Shown: positions 28,082-37,539 of the stretch, one piece after another
Numbering within the stretch: the stretch's first letter is position 1
Layout of the letters: the number at the start of each line of letters is the position of its first letter
Assembly: GCF_019550915.1 (NCBI RefSeq)
Contig: NZ_JAHWCI010000009.1
Span: 231,676 to 295,675 of the forward strand
Direction: 5' to 3'
DNA: 64,000 nucleotides
DNA from: Mumia sp. zg.B17
GTDB lineage: Bacteria; Actinomycetota; Actinomycetes; Propionibacteriales; Nocardioidaceae
The notes under the pieces: model-generated
The model's input: the letters and a program-made list of their open reading frames with translations, nothing else
Told to the model about the DNA's origin: nothing
The model's database searches: none
Position numbers and translations under genes: made by a program

Positions 28082-28170
28082 CAGAACCGCTCCGGGTGGA
28101 TGAGAGAGGCGACCAGATAGCCGATCAGAAGGGCCACCAGTGTGATCAGGAGGCCGGTGTCAAGACTCAT
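28081..28170 (-). CDS. kdpF: Potassium-transporting ATPase small subunit KdpF
   Basis: A 29-residue single-helix membrane peptide (MSLDTGLLITLVALL... ending HPERF) typical of KdpF, which stabilises the KdpABC complex. It is the first gene of the operon. A possible AAGACT -10 ends 7 nt before the ATG, suggesting a leaderless transcript. Confidence 0.9.
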   Translation of the reverse strand: MSLDTGLLITLVALLIGYLVASLIHPERF

Positions 28171-28210
28171 GACGCCGAGTCTTGGCCGCTGACGGCTGCC
28201 TGCGGCCGAC

Positions 28211-28248
28211 CTTGACGCGACCTTGACCGGCCTTGACGCGATCTTGAC
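28211..28248 (-). promoter_or_regulatory. Four phased GTCAAG direct repeats upstream of kdpF
   Basis: On the kdp strand, GTCAAG occurs at 28211-28216, 28222-28227, 28232-28237 and 28243-28248, i.e. at 10-11 bp intervals, one helical turn apart. Relative to the predicted kdpF start site they span about -41 to -78, the classical position for an OmpR/KdpE-type activator. The site lies between divergent kdpF and ilvA. KdpE binding is inference. Confidence 0.55.
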
Positions 28249-28332
28249 GCGCCCGTGACGTGCGTCTCGGTGGGCGTCTCGACGGGCGGGCGAGTGCGAG
28301 TGGGACAGGCGCCCGTCCTTACGCTGGACGGT

Positions 28333-29592
28333 GTGCCTGCGACCGCTGACGACGTCGACGCCGCCTACGAGCCCGTCTCCCGGGTCGCTCTGCGGACACC
28401 GCTCGAGCGCGACGTCCGCCTGTGCGAGCAGACGGGTGCCGACGTGTGGCTCAAGCGTGAGGACCTCCAGGTCGTCCGCTCCTACAAGCTCCGCGGCGCC
28501 TTCCACATGATCTCGCGGCTGGACGACGCCGAACGCGGGCGCGGCCTCGTCGCCGCGAGCGCAGGCAACCACGCCCAGGGAGTCGCGTACGCCGCGCGTG
28601 CCCTCGGCGCGCACGCACGCATCTACCTCCCGCGGACCACGCCGCGACAGAAGCGCGACCGCATCGCGACGCTCGGCGGCGACGCGGTCGAGGTCATCGT
28701 CGGTGGGGACACCTACGACGCCGCGAGCGCGGCCGCGTACGAGGACGCCTCCCGCACCGGCGCGACGATCGTGCCCGCGTTCGACCACCCGGACGTGATC
28801 GCCGGGCAGGGCACCGTCGCGCGAGAGGTCGGTGAGCAGCTCGGCTCGGCCCCGGACGTCGTCGTCGTGCCGGTCGGAGGAGGGGGCCTGGTCGCGGGCA
28901 TGGCGGCGTGGCTCGCGGTACGCCACCCGCACACCCGCATCGTCGGTGTGGAGCCCTCAGGCGCGGCGAGCATGGCCGCGGCGATGGGCAAGGGCGTTCC
29001 GGTCACGCTGGACGAGGTCGACGCGTTCGTCGACGGTGCCGCGGTTCGCCGGGTGGGGGACCACACCTGGGCCGTCCTCGAGGACCTGGCCCGTCGCGGC
29101 CGGGCGGTCGAGCTGGTCGATGTCGACGCCGGCACCGTGAGCGAGGAGATGCTCGCCCTCTTCGAGGTCGACGGCGTGATCGCGGAGCCTGCCGGGGCGC
29201 TCGCCGCGGCTGCCCTGCGCGTGCCCGGGCTCGTGGCGCCGGGCGAGTCGGTCGTCGCGGTCGTGTCCGGTGGTAACCACGACGTGAGCCGCTATGCCGA
29301 GGTGATCGAGCGGGCGCTGGTCTCGCGCGGCGTGAAGCACTACTGGCTCGTGGAGTTCCCGCAGGAGCCAGGGGCGCTGCGGCGGTTCCTCGACGAGGTG
29401 CTCGGGCCGGACGACGACATCACGCTCTTCGAGTACGTCAAGCGGCACAACCGGGAGACAGGGCCGGCGCTCGTCGGTATCGAGCTCGGCTCTCCCGACG
29501 ATCTCGGCGGGCTGGTCGCGCGGCTCGAGGACTCGCCGGTGCGCGCCACGAAGCTGTCTCCGGACGACCCGGCGTTCCAGTTCCTGGTGTGA
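28333..29592 (+). CDS. ilvA: Threonine ammonia-lyase (threonine dehydratase)
   Basis: A 419-residue PLP enzyme converting threonine to 2-oxobutanoate for isoleucine synthesis. The PLP lysine is in SYKLRGAF (about residue 55), the phosphate loop is GGGGL (VPVGGGGLVAG), and a C-terminal ACT-like domain (HYWLVEFPQEPGALRRFL) suggests allosteric control. GTG 28333 is chosen because a TACGCT -10 (28320-28325) lies 7 nt before it; the longer frame from 28255 lacks support. Single ACT-like domain, as in the IlvA form of Gram-positives. Confidence 0.93.
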   Translation: MPATADDVDAAYEPVSRVALRTPLERDVRLCEQTGADVWLKREDLQVVRSYKLRGAFHMISRLDDAERGRGLVAASAGNHAQGVAYAARALGAHARIYLPRTTPRQKRDRIATLGGDAVEVIVGGDTYDAASAAAYEDASRTGATIVPAFDHPDVIAGQGTVAREVGEQLGSAPDVVVVPVGGGGLVAGMAAWLAVRHPHTRIVGVEPSGAASMAAAMGKGVPVTLDEVDAFVDGAAVRRVGDHTWAVLEDLARRGRAVELVDVDAGTVSEEMLALFEVDGVIAEPAGALAAAALRVPGLVAPGESVVAVVSGGNHDVSRYAEVIERALVSRGVKHYWLVEFPQEPGALRRFLDEVLGPDDDITLFEYVKRHNRETGPALVGIELGSPDDLGGLVARLEDSPVRATKLSPDDPAFQFLV

Positions 29593-29615
29593 GCGCCCCG
29601 ACCTGAGCGATCCCG

Positions 29616-30104
29616 TCAGTTCGTGGCACGTCCAGGCGCGCGTTCGGCCGCGCGGGGCGTCAGCAGTCCTCGCCCGACGGCGGCCAGGAAGATCATGCCG
29701 ATGCTCAGCCCGAGGTGGAGCCAGTTGTCGGCATCGTTCACGGGGACGATGTTGGCGCCGTGGTCGTGGTCGACCATGACGCCGTACGCCCACAGGCCCA
29801 GATAGGCGACGCCGCCCCAGAGGAGATAGCGCAGCGAGCCGATCACGCTCCGCGCGAGGACCAGCCCGGCCACCCCGAACCCGAGGTGGAGGATGTTGTG
29901 CAGCACGGAGACCTCGAAGAGGCCGAAGAGCTCGGCGTCGCTCTCGTGACCGGCCCAGGTGATCGCGTCGAGGTTCGTCGTCACCCCCGGGACGAATCCC
30001 AGGATCCCGACGAGCACGAACGTGGCGCCGACCACGGCAGCCATCGCTCGTACGGTCTGGACGGCCTTCCGCTCCGGCGTCGTGGCAGCTGCGATGTCCT
30101 TCAT
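29616..30104 (-). CDS. DUF4383 membrane protein
   Basis: A 162-residue protein with four membrane helices, beginning at FVLVGILGFVPGV and including VLHNILHLGFGVAGL, LLWGGVAYLGLWAYGV and NWLHLGLSIGMIFLAA. The HNILHLG and NWLHLGL blocks with regularly placed His are characteristic of DUF4383. No function is established. It is convergent with ilvA (23-bp gap). Confidence 0.85.
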   Translation of the reverse strand: MKDIAAATTPERKAVQTVRAMAAVVGATFVLVGILGFVPGVTTNLDAITWAGHESDAELFGLFEVSVLHNILHLGFGVAGLVLARSVIGSLRYLLWGGVAYLGLWAYGVMVDHDHGANIVPVNDADNWLHLGLSIGMIFLAAVGRGLLTPRAAERAPGRATN

Positions 30105-30147
30105 GCCGCGTCGGTACCCACGGATCGAGGGCCTACCCGCCGGTGCG

Positions 30148-30468
30148 TCAGATGTCGGTCACAGCGGTGAGCAGGAAGACCGAGTCGGCGAGCGCCTTCA
30201 CCGAGTGACGCTCGCGGGGGATCTGCGCGAGCATGCCCGTCTCGAGGGCGGTCGTGCCGGACGCGCCGACGACCTCGATCGCGCCCGTGAGCACCAGGAT
30301 GCTGCCTGCCGGCGGTGCCTCGTGCTCGGAGAGCTCGGCGCCCTCGGCGAGCCCGAGGACGCTCTGGCGCAACGGGCCGTCGGTGAGCACCAGCTCGGCG
30401 CTCCTTCCGTGCGGCGCCGAGCTGGCGGCGTCGACGTACTCCTCGGTGAGCGCAGCGACGTCGCGCAT
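30148..30468 (-). CDS. Single-domain cupin protein
   Basis: A 106-residue cupin. Conserved core motifs are degenerate: LSEHEAPPAGSILVLTGAIEV for cupin motif 1 and IPRERHSVKA for motif 2, leaving about three possible metal ligands (His, Glu, His). A CGGAGG ribosome-binding site precedes the start, and a TACGCT-like -10 lies near 30508-30513 on this strand. It is divergent from narG. Role unknown; small cupins of this kind often bind metal or small effectors. Confidence 0.75.
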   Translation of the reverse strand: MRDVAALTEEYVDAASSAPHGRSAELVLTDGPLRQSVLGLAEGAELSEHEAPPAGSILVLTGAIEVVGASGTTALETGMLAQIPRERHSVKALADSVFLLTAVTDI

Positions 30469-30618
30469 ACGAACCTCCGTCTCCGTGCGGGCGATGACGG
30501 TGAGCGTAGTCGGCCCCGGCCCGCCCCGCTCGGCGGCGAACAGGGGGTCCGAGGGCCGCAGAAGTTCCGGTCGCGGCCATGCCCGGTCCGACCTACGTTG
30601 TCGCGAGAGGAGGCTGTG

Positions 30619-33600
30619 ATGACTCAGACCACCCGTGAAGGACGAGCGCGTGCTCGGCGCCGGGGATCCGGCGGGGGCACGGACGGTCCTGCGTCGGAGG
30701 CCCTGCTCGCGCTCGGTGACTTCTTCTCACGCTGGGACGAGAGTCCTGACCGGCGCGCTGTCTATCGCAAGGGCGGTCGCCGCGGCGACGTCTTCTATCG
30801 CGACCGGTGGAGCCACGACAAGGTCGTTCGGTCCACGCACGGGGTGAACTGCACGGGGTCGTGCTCGTGGAAGGTCTACGTCAAGGACGGGATCATCACG
30901 TGGGAGGCGCAGCAGACCGACTATCCCACCACGGGACCGGACCGCCCCGAGTACGAGCCGCGCGGATGCCCTCGCGGCGCGGCCTTCTCCTGGTACACCT
31001 ACTCGCCCACCCGGGTGCGCTACCCGTACGGACGAGGTGTCCTGATCGAGATGTACCGCGAGGCCAAGGAGCGTCTCGGCGACCCGGTCCTCGCCTTCGC
31101 GGAGATCGCGGCAGACCCTGACAAGCGTCGCCGCTACCAGCAGGCCCGCGGCAAGGGTGGCCTCGTCCGCATCTCGTGGGAGGAGGCGGTCGAGATCGCC
31201 GCCGCCGCGCACGTGAGCACGATCAAGACGTACGGGCCGGACCGGTGCGCGGGCTTCTCTCCGATCCCGGCGATGTCGATGGTGTCGCACTGCATCGGCA
31301 CGCGCTTCATCCAGCTCATCGGCGGCGTCATGACGTCGTTCTACGACTGGTACGCCGACCTCCCGGTGGCGAGCCCGCAGGTGTTCGGCGACCAGACCGA
31401 CGTCCCGGAGTCCGGTGACTGGTGGGACGCCTCGTACCTGCTGATGTGGGGGTCGAACGTCCCCGTCACCCGCACGCCGGACGCGCACTGGATGGCGGAG
31501 GCGAGGTATCGCGGCACCAAGGTGGTCGCGGTCTCACCCGACTTCGCCGACAACACGAAGTTCGCCGACGAGTGGATGCCGGCGCAGGCCGGCACCGACG
31601 CGGCGATGGCGATGGCGATGGGCCACGTGATGCTCAAGGAGTACTACATCGAGCGCCAGGTCCCGTTCTTCACCGACTACGTGAAGCAGTACACCGACCT
31701 GCCCTTCCTCGTCCGGCTCAGGCAGTCCGACGACGGCTCCTGGGTCCCGGAGAACTTCCTCACCGCAGCCGACCTCGAGGGCTCGGGGACGTCGCAGAAC
31801 GAGGCGTGGAAGACGGTGCTCCTCGACGCCCGTACGAACGAGCCGGTGGTCCCCAACGGATCGGTCGGGTTCCGCTACGGCGAGGAGGGTGAGGGCCGCT
31901 GGAACCTCGACCTCGGCGAGGTCGACCCCGCGCTGTCGGTGATCGGCCCGGACGCGCGGCCGGCCGAGGTGCTGATGCCCGCCTTCGACGCCCCCGACGG
32001 CTCGGGAAGCGTGATCCGGCGCGGCATCCCGGTCCGTCGCGTCGGGGAGCACACCGTCACCACGGTGCTCGACCTGATGCTCGCGCAGTACGGCGTCGGC
32101 CGCGACGGGTTGCCCGGCGAGTGGCCGACCGGGTACGACGACGCGTCGTCGCCGTACACGCCGGCCTGGCAGGAGGCGATCACGTCGGTGCCCGCGTCGC
32201 AGTGCATCCGGATCGCACGCGAGATGGCCCAGAACTCCGAGGAGTCGGGCGGGCGGACGATGATCATCCTGGGCGCGGGCGTCTGCCAGTGGTTCCACGG
32301 GGACGTCACGTACCGGGCGATCCTGACGCTGCTCATGATCACCGGAGCCATGGGGCGCAACGGCGGCGGCTGGGCGCACTACGTCGGCCAGGAGAAGTGC
32401 CGTCCGATCACCGGCTGGCTGTCGCTGGCCAACGCGCTCGACTGGTCGCGCCCGCCGCGGACGATGACCGGCACGTCGTACTGGTACATGCACACCGGCC
32501 AGTGGCGCTCCGACGGCTCCCACCAGGACGTCCTCGCCTCACCGCTCGCGGAGGGCGACCTCGGCGACCTGCACACCGCCGACCTGATCGCGAAGTCGGC
32601 ACGGATGGGATGGATGCCGTTCTATCCGCAGTTCGACCGCAACCCGCTCGACCTCGCCGACGAGGCGGGCGCGGCGACGGCCGCCGGCTCGGCGGCGGAC
32701 GCGGGCTCGTGGATCGCCGACCGGCTCCGGGACGGCAGCCTGAACGCGGCGATCGACGACGTCGACGCACCGCAGAACTGGCCGCGCACGCTCGTGCTGT
32801 GGCGCTCGAACCTCTTCGGCTCGTCGGCGAAGGGCAACGAGTACTTCCTCGAGTACCTGCTCGGCACCCGGTCGAACGTCGACGACACCGACGCACCGGA
32901 GCCGCCGCGCACGATCCGGTGGCGGGACGAGGCGCCGCGGGGCAAGCTCGACCTGCTCGTGTCGGCCGACTTCCGGATGACCTCGACGACGCTGCTGTCC
33001 GACATCGTCCTCCCGGCTGCCACCTGGTACGAGAAGTACGACCTCTCCTCGACCGACATGCACCCGTACGTGCACGCCTTCACCCCGGCGATCGACCCGC
33101 CGTGGGAGACGCGCAGCGACTTCGACATGTTCACCGCGATCGCGGTGAGGCTGTCGGAGATGGCGAAGACGCACCTGGGGGTCCGCAAGGACCTGGTCAC
33201 CGTCCCGCTGCAGCACGACACACCGGGCGAGATCGCGCAGCCCGGCGGGCGGAGCCTCGACTGGAGGGAGGGGCAGACCGATCCGGTCGCCGGCAAGACG
33301 ATGCCGGTCGTGGCCGTCGTCGAGCGCGACTACACCGCGATCGCGGACAAGCTCGCCGCCGTCGGGCCCAAGGCCGAGCAGCTCGGCTTCACCACCAAGA
33401 ACATCACCTACGACCTCGAGGAGGCGGTCGCCTCGCTCGGTGCCAAGCACGGCGTGATGGGGTCGGGAGCGGCCGAGGGCCGGCCCGCGATCGACACCGA
33501 CTCGCGGATGGCGGAGGCGATCCTCACCTTCTCCGGGACGACCAACGGGCACCTCGCCGCACAGGGCTTCCGCGACCTCGAGCGGCGCACGGGCCGCCCG

Positions 33601-34377
33601 CTCGTCGACCTCGCCGAGGGCGCGGAGGAGAAGCAGATCACCTTCCGGATGACGCAGGAGGCTCCGCAGTCGGTGATCACCTCTCCGGAGTGGTCGGGAT
33701 CGGAGACCGGCGGGCGACGCTACGCGCCGTTCACGGTCAACATCGAGCGCCTGAAGCCGTTCCACACGCTCACCGGGCGGATGCACTTCTACCTCGACCA
33801 CGCCTGGATGCGCGACTACGGCGAGCAGCTGCCGACGTACCGTCCGCCCCTGGACATGCACCGCATGTACGGAGACGTGGCCGTGGGAGACGCTGCGGCT
33901 CCCGTGGAGGACGGTGCCCTGCAGATCGCGGTCCGGTACCTCACCCCGCACAACAAGTGGTCGATCCACTCGGAGTACCAGGACAACCTCCTCATGCTCT
34001 CGCTGTCGCGCGGCGGTCCGATGGTGTGGATGAGCGTCGGGGACGCCGACCGGATCGAGGTCGCCGACAACGACTGGGTGGAGTGCGACAACGCCAACGG
34101 TGTCTTCGTCGCGCGCGCGATCGTGAGCCACCGGATGCCCGACGGCGTCGTCTACGTCCACCACGCGCAGGAGCGCCTGATCGACGTCCCGAAGTCGCAG
34201 AAGACCGGTCGACGCGGCGGTATCCACAACTCCGTCACCCGTCTGCTGGTCAAGCCGACCCACCTCGTCGGCGGGTACGCGCAGCTGTCCTACGCGTTCA
34301 ACTACCTCGGCCCGACGGGCAACCAGCGCGACATCGTCTGCACCGTCCGCAAGCGGACCGTGCCGGTGACGTACTAG
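30619..34377 (+). CDS. narG: Respiratory nitrate reductase, alpha subunit
   Basis: A 1252-residue molybdenum bis-MGD catalytic subunit reducing nitrate to nitrite at the cytoplasmic face of the membrane. The FS0 4Fe-4S ligands are His74, Cys78, Cys82 and Cys117, with the same 4-4-35 spacing as E. coli NarG. The active-site Asp lies in the YADLPVASP region. ATG 30619 has GAGGAGG just upstream; the longer open frame reaching back to 29959 lacks protein character. A possible TACGTT -10 is at 30594-30599. First gene of narGHJI-narK. Confidence 0.97.
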   Translation: MTQTTREGRARARRRGSGGGTDGPASEALLALGDFFSRWDESPDRRAVYRKGGRRGDVFYRDRWSHDKVVRSTHGVNCTGSCSWKVYVKDGIITWEAQQTDYPTTGPDRPEYEPRGCPRGAAFSWYTYSPTRVRYPYGRGVLIEMYREAKERLGDPVLAFAEIAADPDKRRRYQQARGKGGLVRISWEEAVEIAAAAHVSTIKTYGPDRCAGFSPIPAMSMVSHCIGTRFIQLIGGVMTSFYDWYADLPVASPQVFGDQTDVPESGDWWDASYLLMWGSNVPVTRTPDAHWMAEARYRGTKVVAVSPDFADNTKFADEWMPAQAGTDAAMAMAMGHVMLKEYYIERQVPFFTDYVKQYTDLPFLVRLRQSDDGSWVPENFLTAADLEGSGTSQNEAWKTVLLDARTNEPVVPNGSVGFRYGEEGEGRWNLDLGEVDPALSVIGPDARPAEVLMPAFDAPDGSGSVIRRGIPVRRVGEHTVTTVLDLMLAQYGVGRDGLPGEWPTGYDDASSPYTPAWQEAITSVPASQCIRIAREMAQNSEESGGRTMIILGAGVCQWFHGDVTYRAILTLLMITGAMGRNGGGWAHYVGQEKCRPITGWLSLANALDWSRPPRTMTGTSYWYMHTGQWRSDGSHQDVLASPLAEGDLGDLHTADLIAKSARMGWMPFYPQFDRNPLDLADEAGAATAAGSAADAGSWIADRLRDGSLNAAIDDVDAPQNWPRTLVLWRSNLFGSSAKGNEYFLEYLLGTRSNVDDTDAPEPPRTIRWRDEAPRGKLDLLVSADFRMTSTTLLSDIVLPAATWYEKYDLSSTDMHPYVHAFTPAIDPPWETRSDFDMFTAIAVRLSEMAKTHLGVRKDLVTVPLQHDTPGEIAQPGGRSLDWREGQTDPVAGKTMPVVAVVERDYTAIADKLAAVGPKAEQLGFTTKNITYDLEEAVASLGAKHGVMGSGAAEGRPAIDTDSRMAEAILTFSGTTNGHLAAQGFRDLERRTGRPLVDLAEGAEEKQITFRMTQEAPQSVITSPEWSGSETGGRRYAPFTVNIERLKPFHTLTGRMHFYLDHAWMRDYGEQLPTYRPPLDMHRMYGDVAVGDAAAPVEDGALQIAVRYLTPHNKWSIHSEYQDNLLMLSLSRGGPMVWMSVGDADRIEVADNDWVECDNANGVFVARAIVSHRMPDGVVYVHHAQERLIDVPKSQKTGRRGGIHNSVTRLLVKPTHLVGGYAQLSYAFNYLGPTGNQRDIVCTVRKRTVPVTY

Positions 34378-34416
34378 TCCGAGCCCAGGCCGGCCACGGG
34401 CGGAGAGCGAGAACCG

Positions 34417-36096
34417 ATGAAGGTCATGGCGCAGGTCGCGATGGTGATGAACCTCGACAAGTGCATCGGCTGCCACACCTGCTCGGTCACGTGCAAGCAG
34501 GCGTGGACAAACCGCAGCGGCGTCGAGTACGTCTGGTTCAACAACGTGGAGACCCGACCCGGTCAGGGCTATCCCCGCCGGTACGAGGACCAGGAGCGCT
34601 GGCGGGGCGGCTGGGTACGCAACCGTCGTGGGCGGCTCTCGCTGCGCACCGGCGGACGCGCCCGACGGCTGTTCACCATCTTCGCCAGCCCGGTCCAGCC
34701 CGAGCTGTCGGACTACTACGAGCCCTGGACCTACGACTACGAGAACCTCACCCGCGCGCCGCTGGGTGACGACTTCCCCGTGGCGCGCCCCAAGTCGCTG
34801 ATCACCGGCAAGGACATGGCGATCACCTGGTCGGCGAACTGGGACGACAACCTCGGCGGTGGGCCGGAGTCGGTGCTGCAGGACCCGATGGTCGAGAAGG
34901 TGCGCCGCGAGTCCGAGGACAAGATCCGTTTCGACCTCGAGCGGACCTTCATGTTCTACCTGCCGCGGATCTGCGAGCACTGCCTCAACCCGTCGTGCAT
35001 GGCGTCGTGCCCGAGCGGTGCGATCTACAAGCGGTCCGAGGACGGGATCGTGCTCGTGGACCAGGACCGGTGCCGGGGCTGGCGGCAGTGCATCACCGGC
35101 TGCCCGTACAAGAAGATGTACTTCAACCACAAGTCGGGCAAGGCCGAGAAGTGCACCTTCTGCTATCCGCGGGTGGAGGTCGGCATCCCGACGGTGTGCG
35201 CCGAGACCTGCGTCGGACGGCTGCGCTACATCGGCGTCTTCCTCTACGACGCCGACCGCGTCACCGAGGCCGCGTCCGTCGAGGACGAGCAGCAGCTCTA
35301 CCAGGCGCAGCTCGACCTCATGCTCGACGCCGACGACCCGCAGGTCCGTGCGCAGGCCCGGGCCGACGGGATCCCGGAGGACTGGATCGAGGGCGCGAGC
35401 CGCTCACCGGTCTACGCGCTGGCCAAGCGCTACAAGGTCGCGCTGCCGCTGCATCCGGAGTACCGGACGATGCCGATGGTCTGGTACGTCCCGCCGCTGT
35501 CGCCGATCGTCGACCTGCTCGCCGACCAGGGGCACGACGCGGAGGACGAGCGCACCCTGTTCGGGGCGATCGAGGCGCTGCGCATCCCCGTCGAGTACCT
35601 CGCCGAGCTCTTCACCGCCGGGGACACCGACGTGATCACCGGCGTCTTGCGCAAGCTGGCCGCGATGCGGTCCTACATGCGCGGGATCAACCTCGGCAAG
35701 GTCCCTGACGGCACGATCCCGGCGTCGGTCGACATGTCCGAGGAGGACATGTACGAGATGTACCGCCTGATGGCGATCGCCAAGTACGACGAGCGGTACG
35801 TGATCCCGACGGCACACGCCGAGCAGGCCCACGACCTCGAGGAGCTCGGCTGCTCGCTCGACTTCGAGGAAGGGCCGGGCATGTACGAGTCGGGGGCGGT
35901 CGGCGAGGCGAGCGGACGGCCGGTGCCGATGGCGGTCGAGAACTTCCACGCGCTCAGGCAGCGTCAGGGAACCGACACCGTGGCCGCCCCGGACCCCTCG
36001 AGCAGCGGTCAGGTGAACCTCCTGAACTGGGACGGCCGCGGCGCTCCGCAGGGGATGTTCCCGCCTCCGGCGACCGACCGGGAGGACGTCCCATGA
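34417..36096 (+). CDS. narH: Respiratory nitrate reductase, beta subunit
   Basis: A 559-residue iron-sulfur subunit moving electrons from NarI to NarG. Cysteine clusters seen in order are CIGCHTCSVTC, CEHCLNPSCMASC, CRGWRQCITGC and CTFCYPR...C. The Trp in CRGWRQC replaces a Cys and marks the 3Fe-4S centre of true NarH proteins. It follows narG by 39 bp and overlaps narJ by 4 bp (ATGA). Confidence 0.97.
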   Translation: MKVMAQVAMVMNLDKCIGCHTCSVTCKQAWTNRSGVEYVWFNNVETRPGQGYPRRYEDQERWRGGWVRNRRGRLSLRTGGRARRLFTIFASPVQPELSDYYEPWTYDYENLTRAPLGDDFPVARPKSLITGKDMAITWSANWDDNLGGGPESVLQDPMVEKVRRESEDKIRFDLERTFMFYLPRICEHCLNPSCMASCPSGAIYKRSEDGIVLVDQDRCRGWRQCITGCPYKKMYFNHKSGKAEKCTFCYPRVEVGIPTVCAETCVGRLRYIGVFLYDADRVTEAASVEDEQQLYQAQLDLMLDADDPQVRAQARADGIPEDWIEGASRSPVYALAKRYKVALPLHPEYRTMPMVWYVPPLSPIVDLLADQGHDAEDERTLFGAIEALRIPVEYLAELFTAGDTDVITGVLRKLAAMRSYMRGINLGKVPDGTIPASVDMSEEDMYEMYRLMAIAKYDERYVIPTAHAEQAHDLEELGCSLDFEEGPGMYESGAVGEASGRPVPMAVENFHALRQRQGTDTVAAPDPSSSGQVNLLNWDGRGAPQGMFPPPATDREDVP

Positions 36097-36764
36097 CCGA
36101 CCACCGGGTCGCGCACCGCAGCGCCGCGCTGCTCCTCGCCTATCCCGACGAACGGCTCGTCGAACGCCTCCCGCTGATCCGCGCTGCGCTCGAGGAGCAG
36201 TCCGCCGGACGCGGTCGCACCGCGCGCCGCGCGCCGTACCGGCACCTCCTCGCCTTCATCGACGTCATCGAGGAGACCCCGGTGCAGGCGCTGGCGCGCC
36301 GGTACGTCGAGGTCTTCGACCTGGACCGCAAGCATCCGCTCTACCTCTCCTACTTCACCGACGGAGACACGCGGCGCCGTGGCGAGGTGCTCGCGGGGTT
36401 CAAGCAGGCCTACCGCGACTCCGGCCTGCTCGTGGACACCCACGGCGAGCTCCCTGACTACCTGCCGATGGTGCTGGAGCTGGCGGCGCACGACCCGGAG
36501 CGCGGCGGCGAGCTCCTCGAGCGCTACCGGCCGAGCGTGGAGCTGCTGCGGCTGGCGCTCGAGCAGACCGCCGGCAAGGACGAGCCCGGGGCGACGCCCA
36601 CCCCGTGGGCGCACGTGCTGCGCGGGGTGTGCGCGACGTACGACGGCCCGGGACCGCAGGACCGCGCCGCCGCGATGGCGATGGCGGGGCCACCCACGGA
36701 GACGGTCGGGCTCGACTCCTACGACCCCCGTCTCCTGCCGATGTCGGACTCCGGAGGTCACTGA
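36093..36764 (+). CDS. narJ: Nitrate reductase assembly chaperone NarJ
   Basis: A 223-residue redox-enzyme maturation protein needed to insert the molybdenum cofactor into NarG and to anchor the complex. The helical TorD/DmsD/NarJ fold is indicated by LLLAYPDERL at the start, YVEVFDLDRKHPLYLSYF and LPDYLPMVLELAA. It is not part of the final enzyme. It overlaps narH by 4 bp and narI by 1 bp. Confidence 0.95.
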   Translation: MTDHRVAHRSAALLLAYPDERLVERLPLIRAALEEQSAGRGRTARRAPYRHLLAFIDVIEETPVQALARRYVEVFDLDRKHPLYLSYFTDGDTRRRGEVLAGFKQAYRDSGLLVDTHGELPDYLPMVLELAAHDPERGGELLERYRPSVELLRLALEQTAGKDEPGATPTPWAHVLRGVCATYDGPGPQDRAAAMAMAGPPTETVGLDSYDPRLLPMSDSGGH

Positions 36765-37501
36765 TGGACGTCGTCCTGTGGGGGGTCATCCCGTACCTGG
36801 TCCTCGCGACCTTCGTCGGCGGGCTGATCTGGCGCTACCGCTACGACCAGTTCGGCTGGACCACCCGGTCCTCCCAGCTCTACGAGTCGGCGCTGCTGCG
36901 CATCGCGTCCCCGCTGTTCCACTTCGGGATCCTCGTCGTGGTGATCGGGCACGTCATCGGGCTGCTCGTCCCGGAGGCGTGGACCGACGCCATCGGCGTC
37001 AGCGAAAGCGAGTACCACGCGATGGCGCTGTCGCTCGGGACGATCGCCGGTCTCGCCACGCTCGTCGGCGTCGTCATGCTGATCTATCGCCGGCGCAAGA
37101 CCGGGCCGGTGTTCATGGCCACCACCAAGAACGACAAGACGATGTACGTCGTGCTGGTCGCGGCGATCGTCGCGGGGCTCGTGACCACCGTCGTGAGCGT
37201 GTTCGACACCAACGTCACCGACTACCGGCACACGGTGTCGCCCTGGTTCCGGAGCCTGTTCGTCCTCCAGCCGGACGTCGACGCGATGGCGGCCGCGTCC
37301 ACGTCGTTCCACGTGCACACGCTGGTCGGCCTGGCGCTCTTCGCGATCTGGCCGTTCACGCGGCTGGTGCATGCGTTCACGGCGCCGGTCCACTACCTGT
37401 TCCGCCCCTACATCGTCTATCGCAGCCGCGACGACGTCTCCGCAACCCGCGCGCCGCGGCCGGGCTGGGAGCCCGTCGGCACACCGGACCGCGACCGCTG
37501 A
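36764..37501 (+). CDS. narI: Respiratory nitrate reductase, gamma subunit
   Basis: A 245-residue cytochrome b subunit with five membrane helices that oxidises menaquinol and holds two b hemes. Heme-ligand His candidates are in LFHFGILVVVIGHVIG and SFHVHTLVGLALFAIWPFTRLVHAFT. It starts at the TGATG overlap with narJ. Confidence 0.96.
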   Translation: MDVVLWGVIPYLVLATFVGGLIWRYRYDQFGWTTRSSQLYESALLRIASPLFHFGILVVVIGHVIGLLVPEAWTDAIGVSESEYHAMALSLGTIAGLATLVGVVMLIYRRRKTGPVFMATTKNDKTMYVVLVAAIVAGLVTTVVSVFDTNVTDYRHTVSPWFRSLFVLQPDVDAMAAASTSFHVHTLVGLALFAIWPFTRLVHAFTAPVHYLFRPYIVYRSRDDVSATRAPRPGWEPVGTPDRDR

Positions 37502-37539
37502 CCGACCGACCAGGCCGTGGATCACCGAAAGGCACCGCG

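Noticed and set aside
29959..30618. N-terminal extension of narG by 220 codons
   Set aside because: The extra part is antisense to DUF4383 and cupin genes and has no protein character; ATG 30619 has a good ribosome-binding site and gives the normal NarG length.
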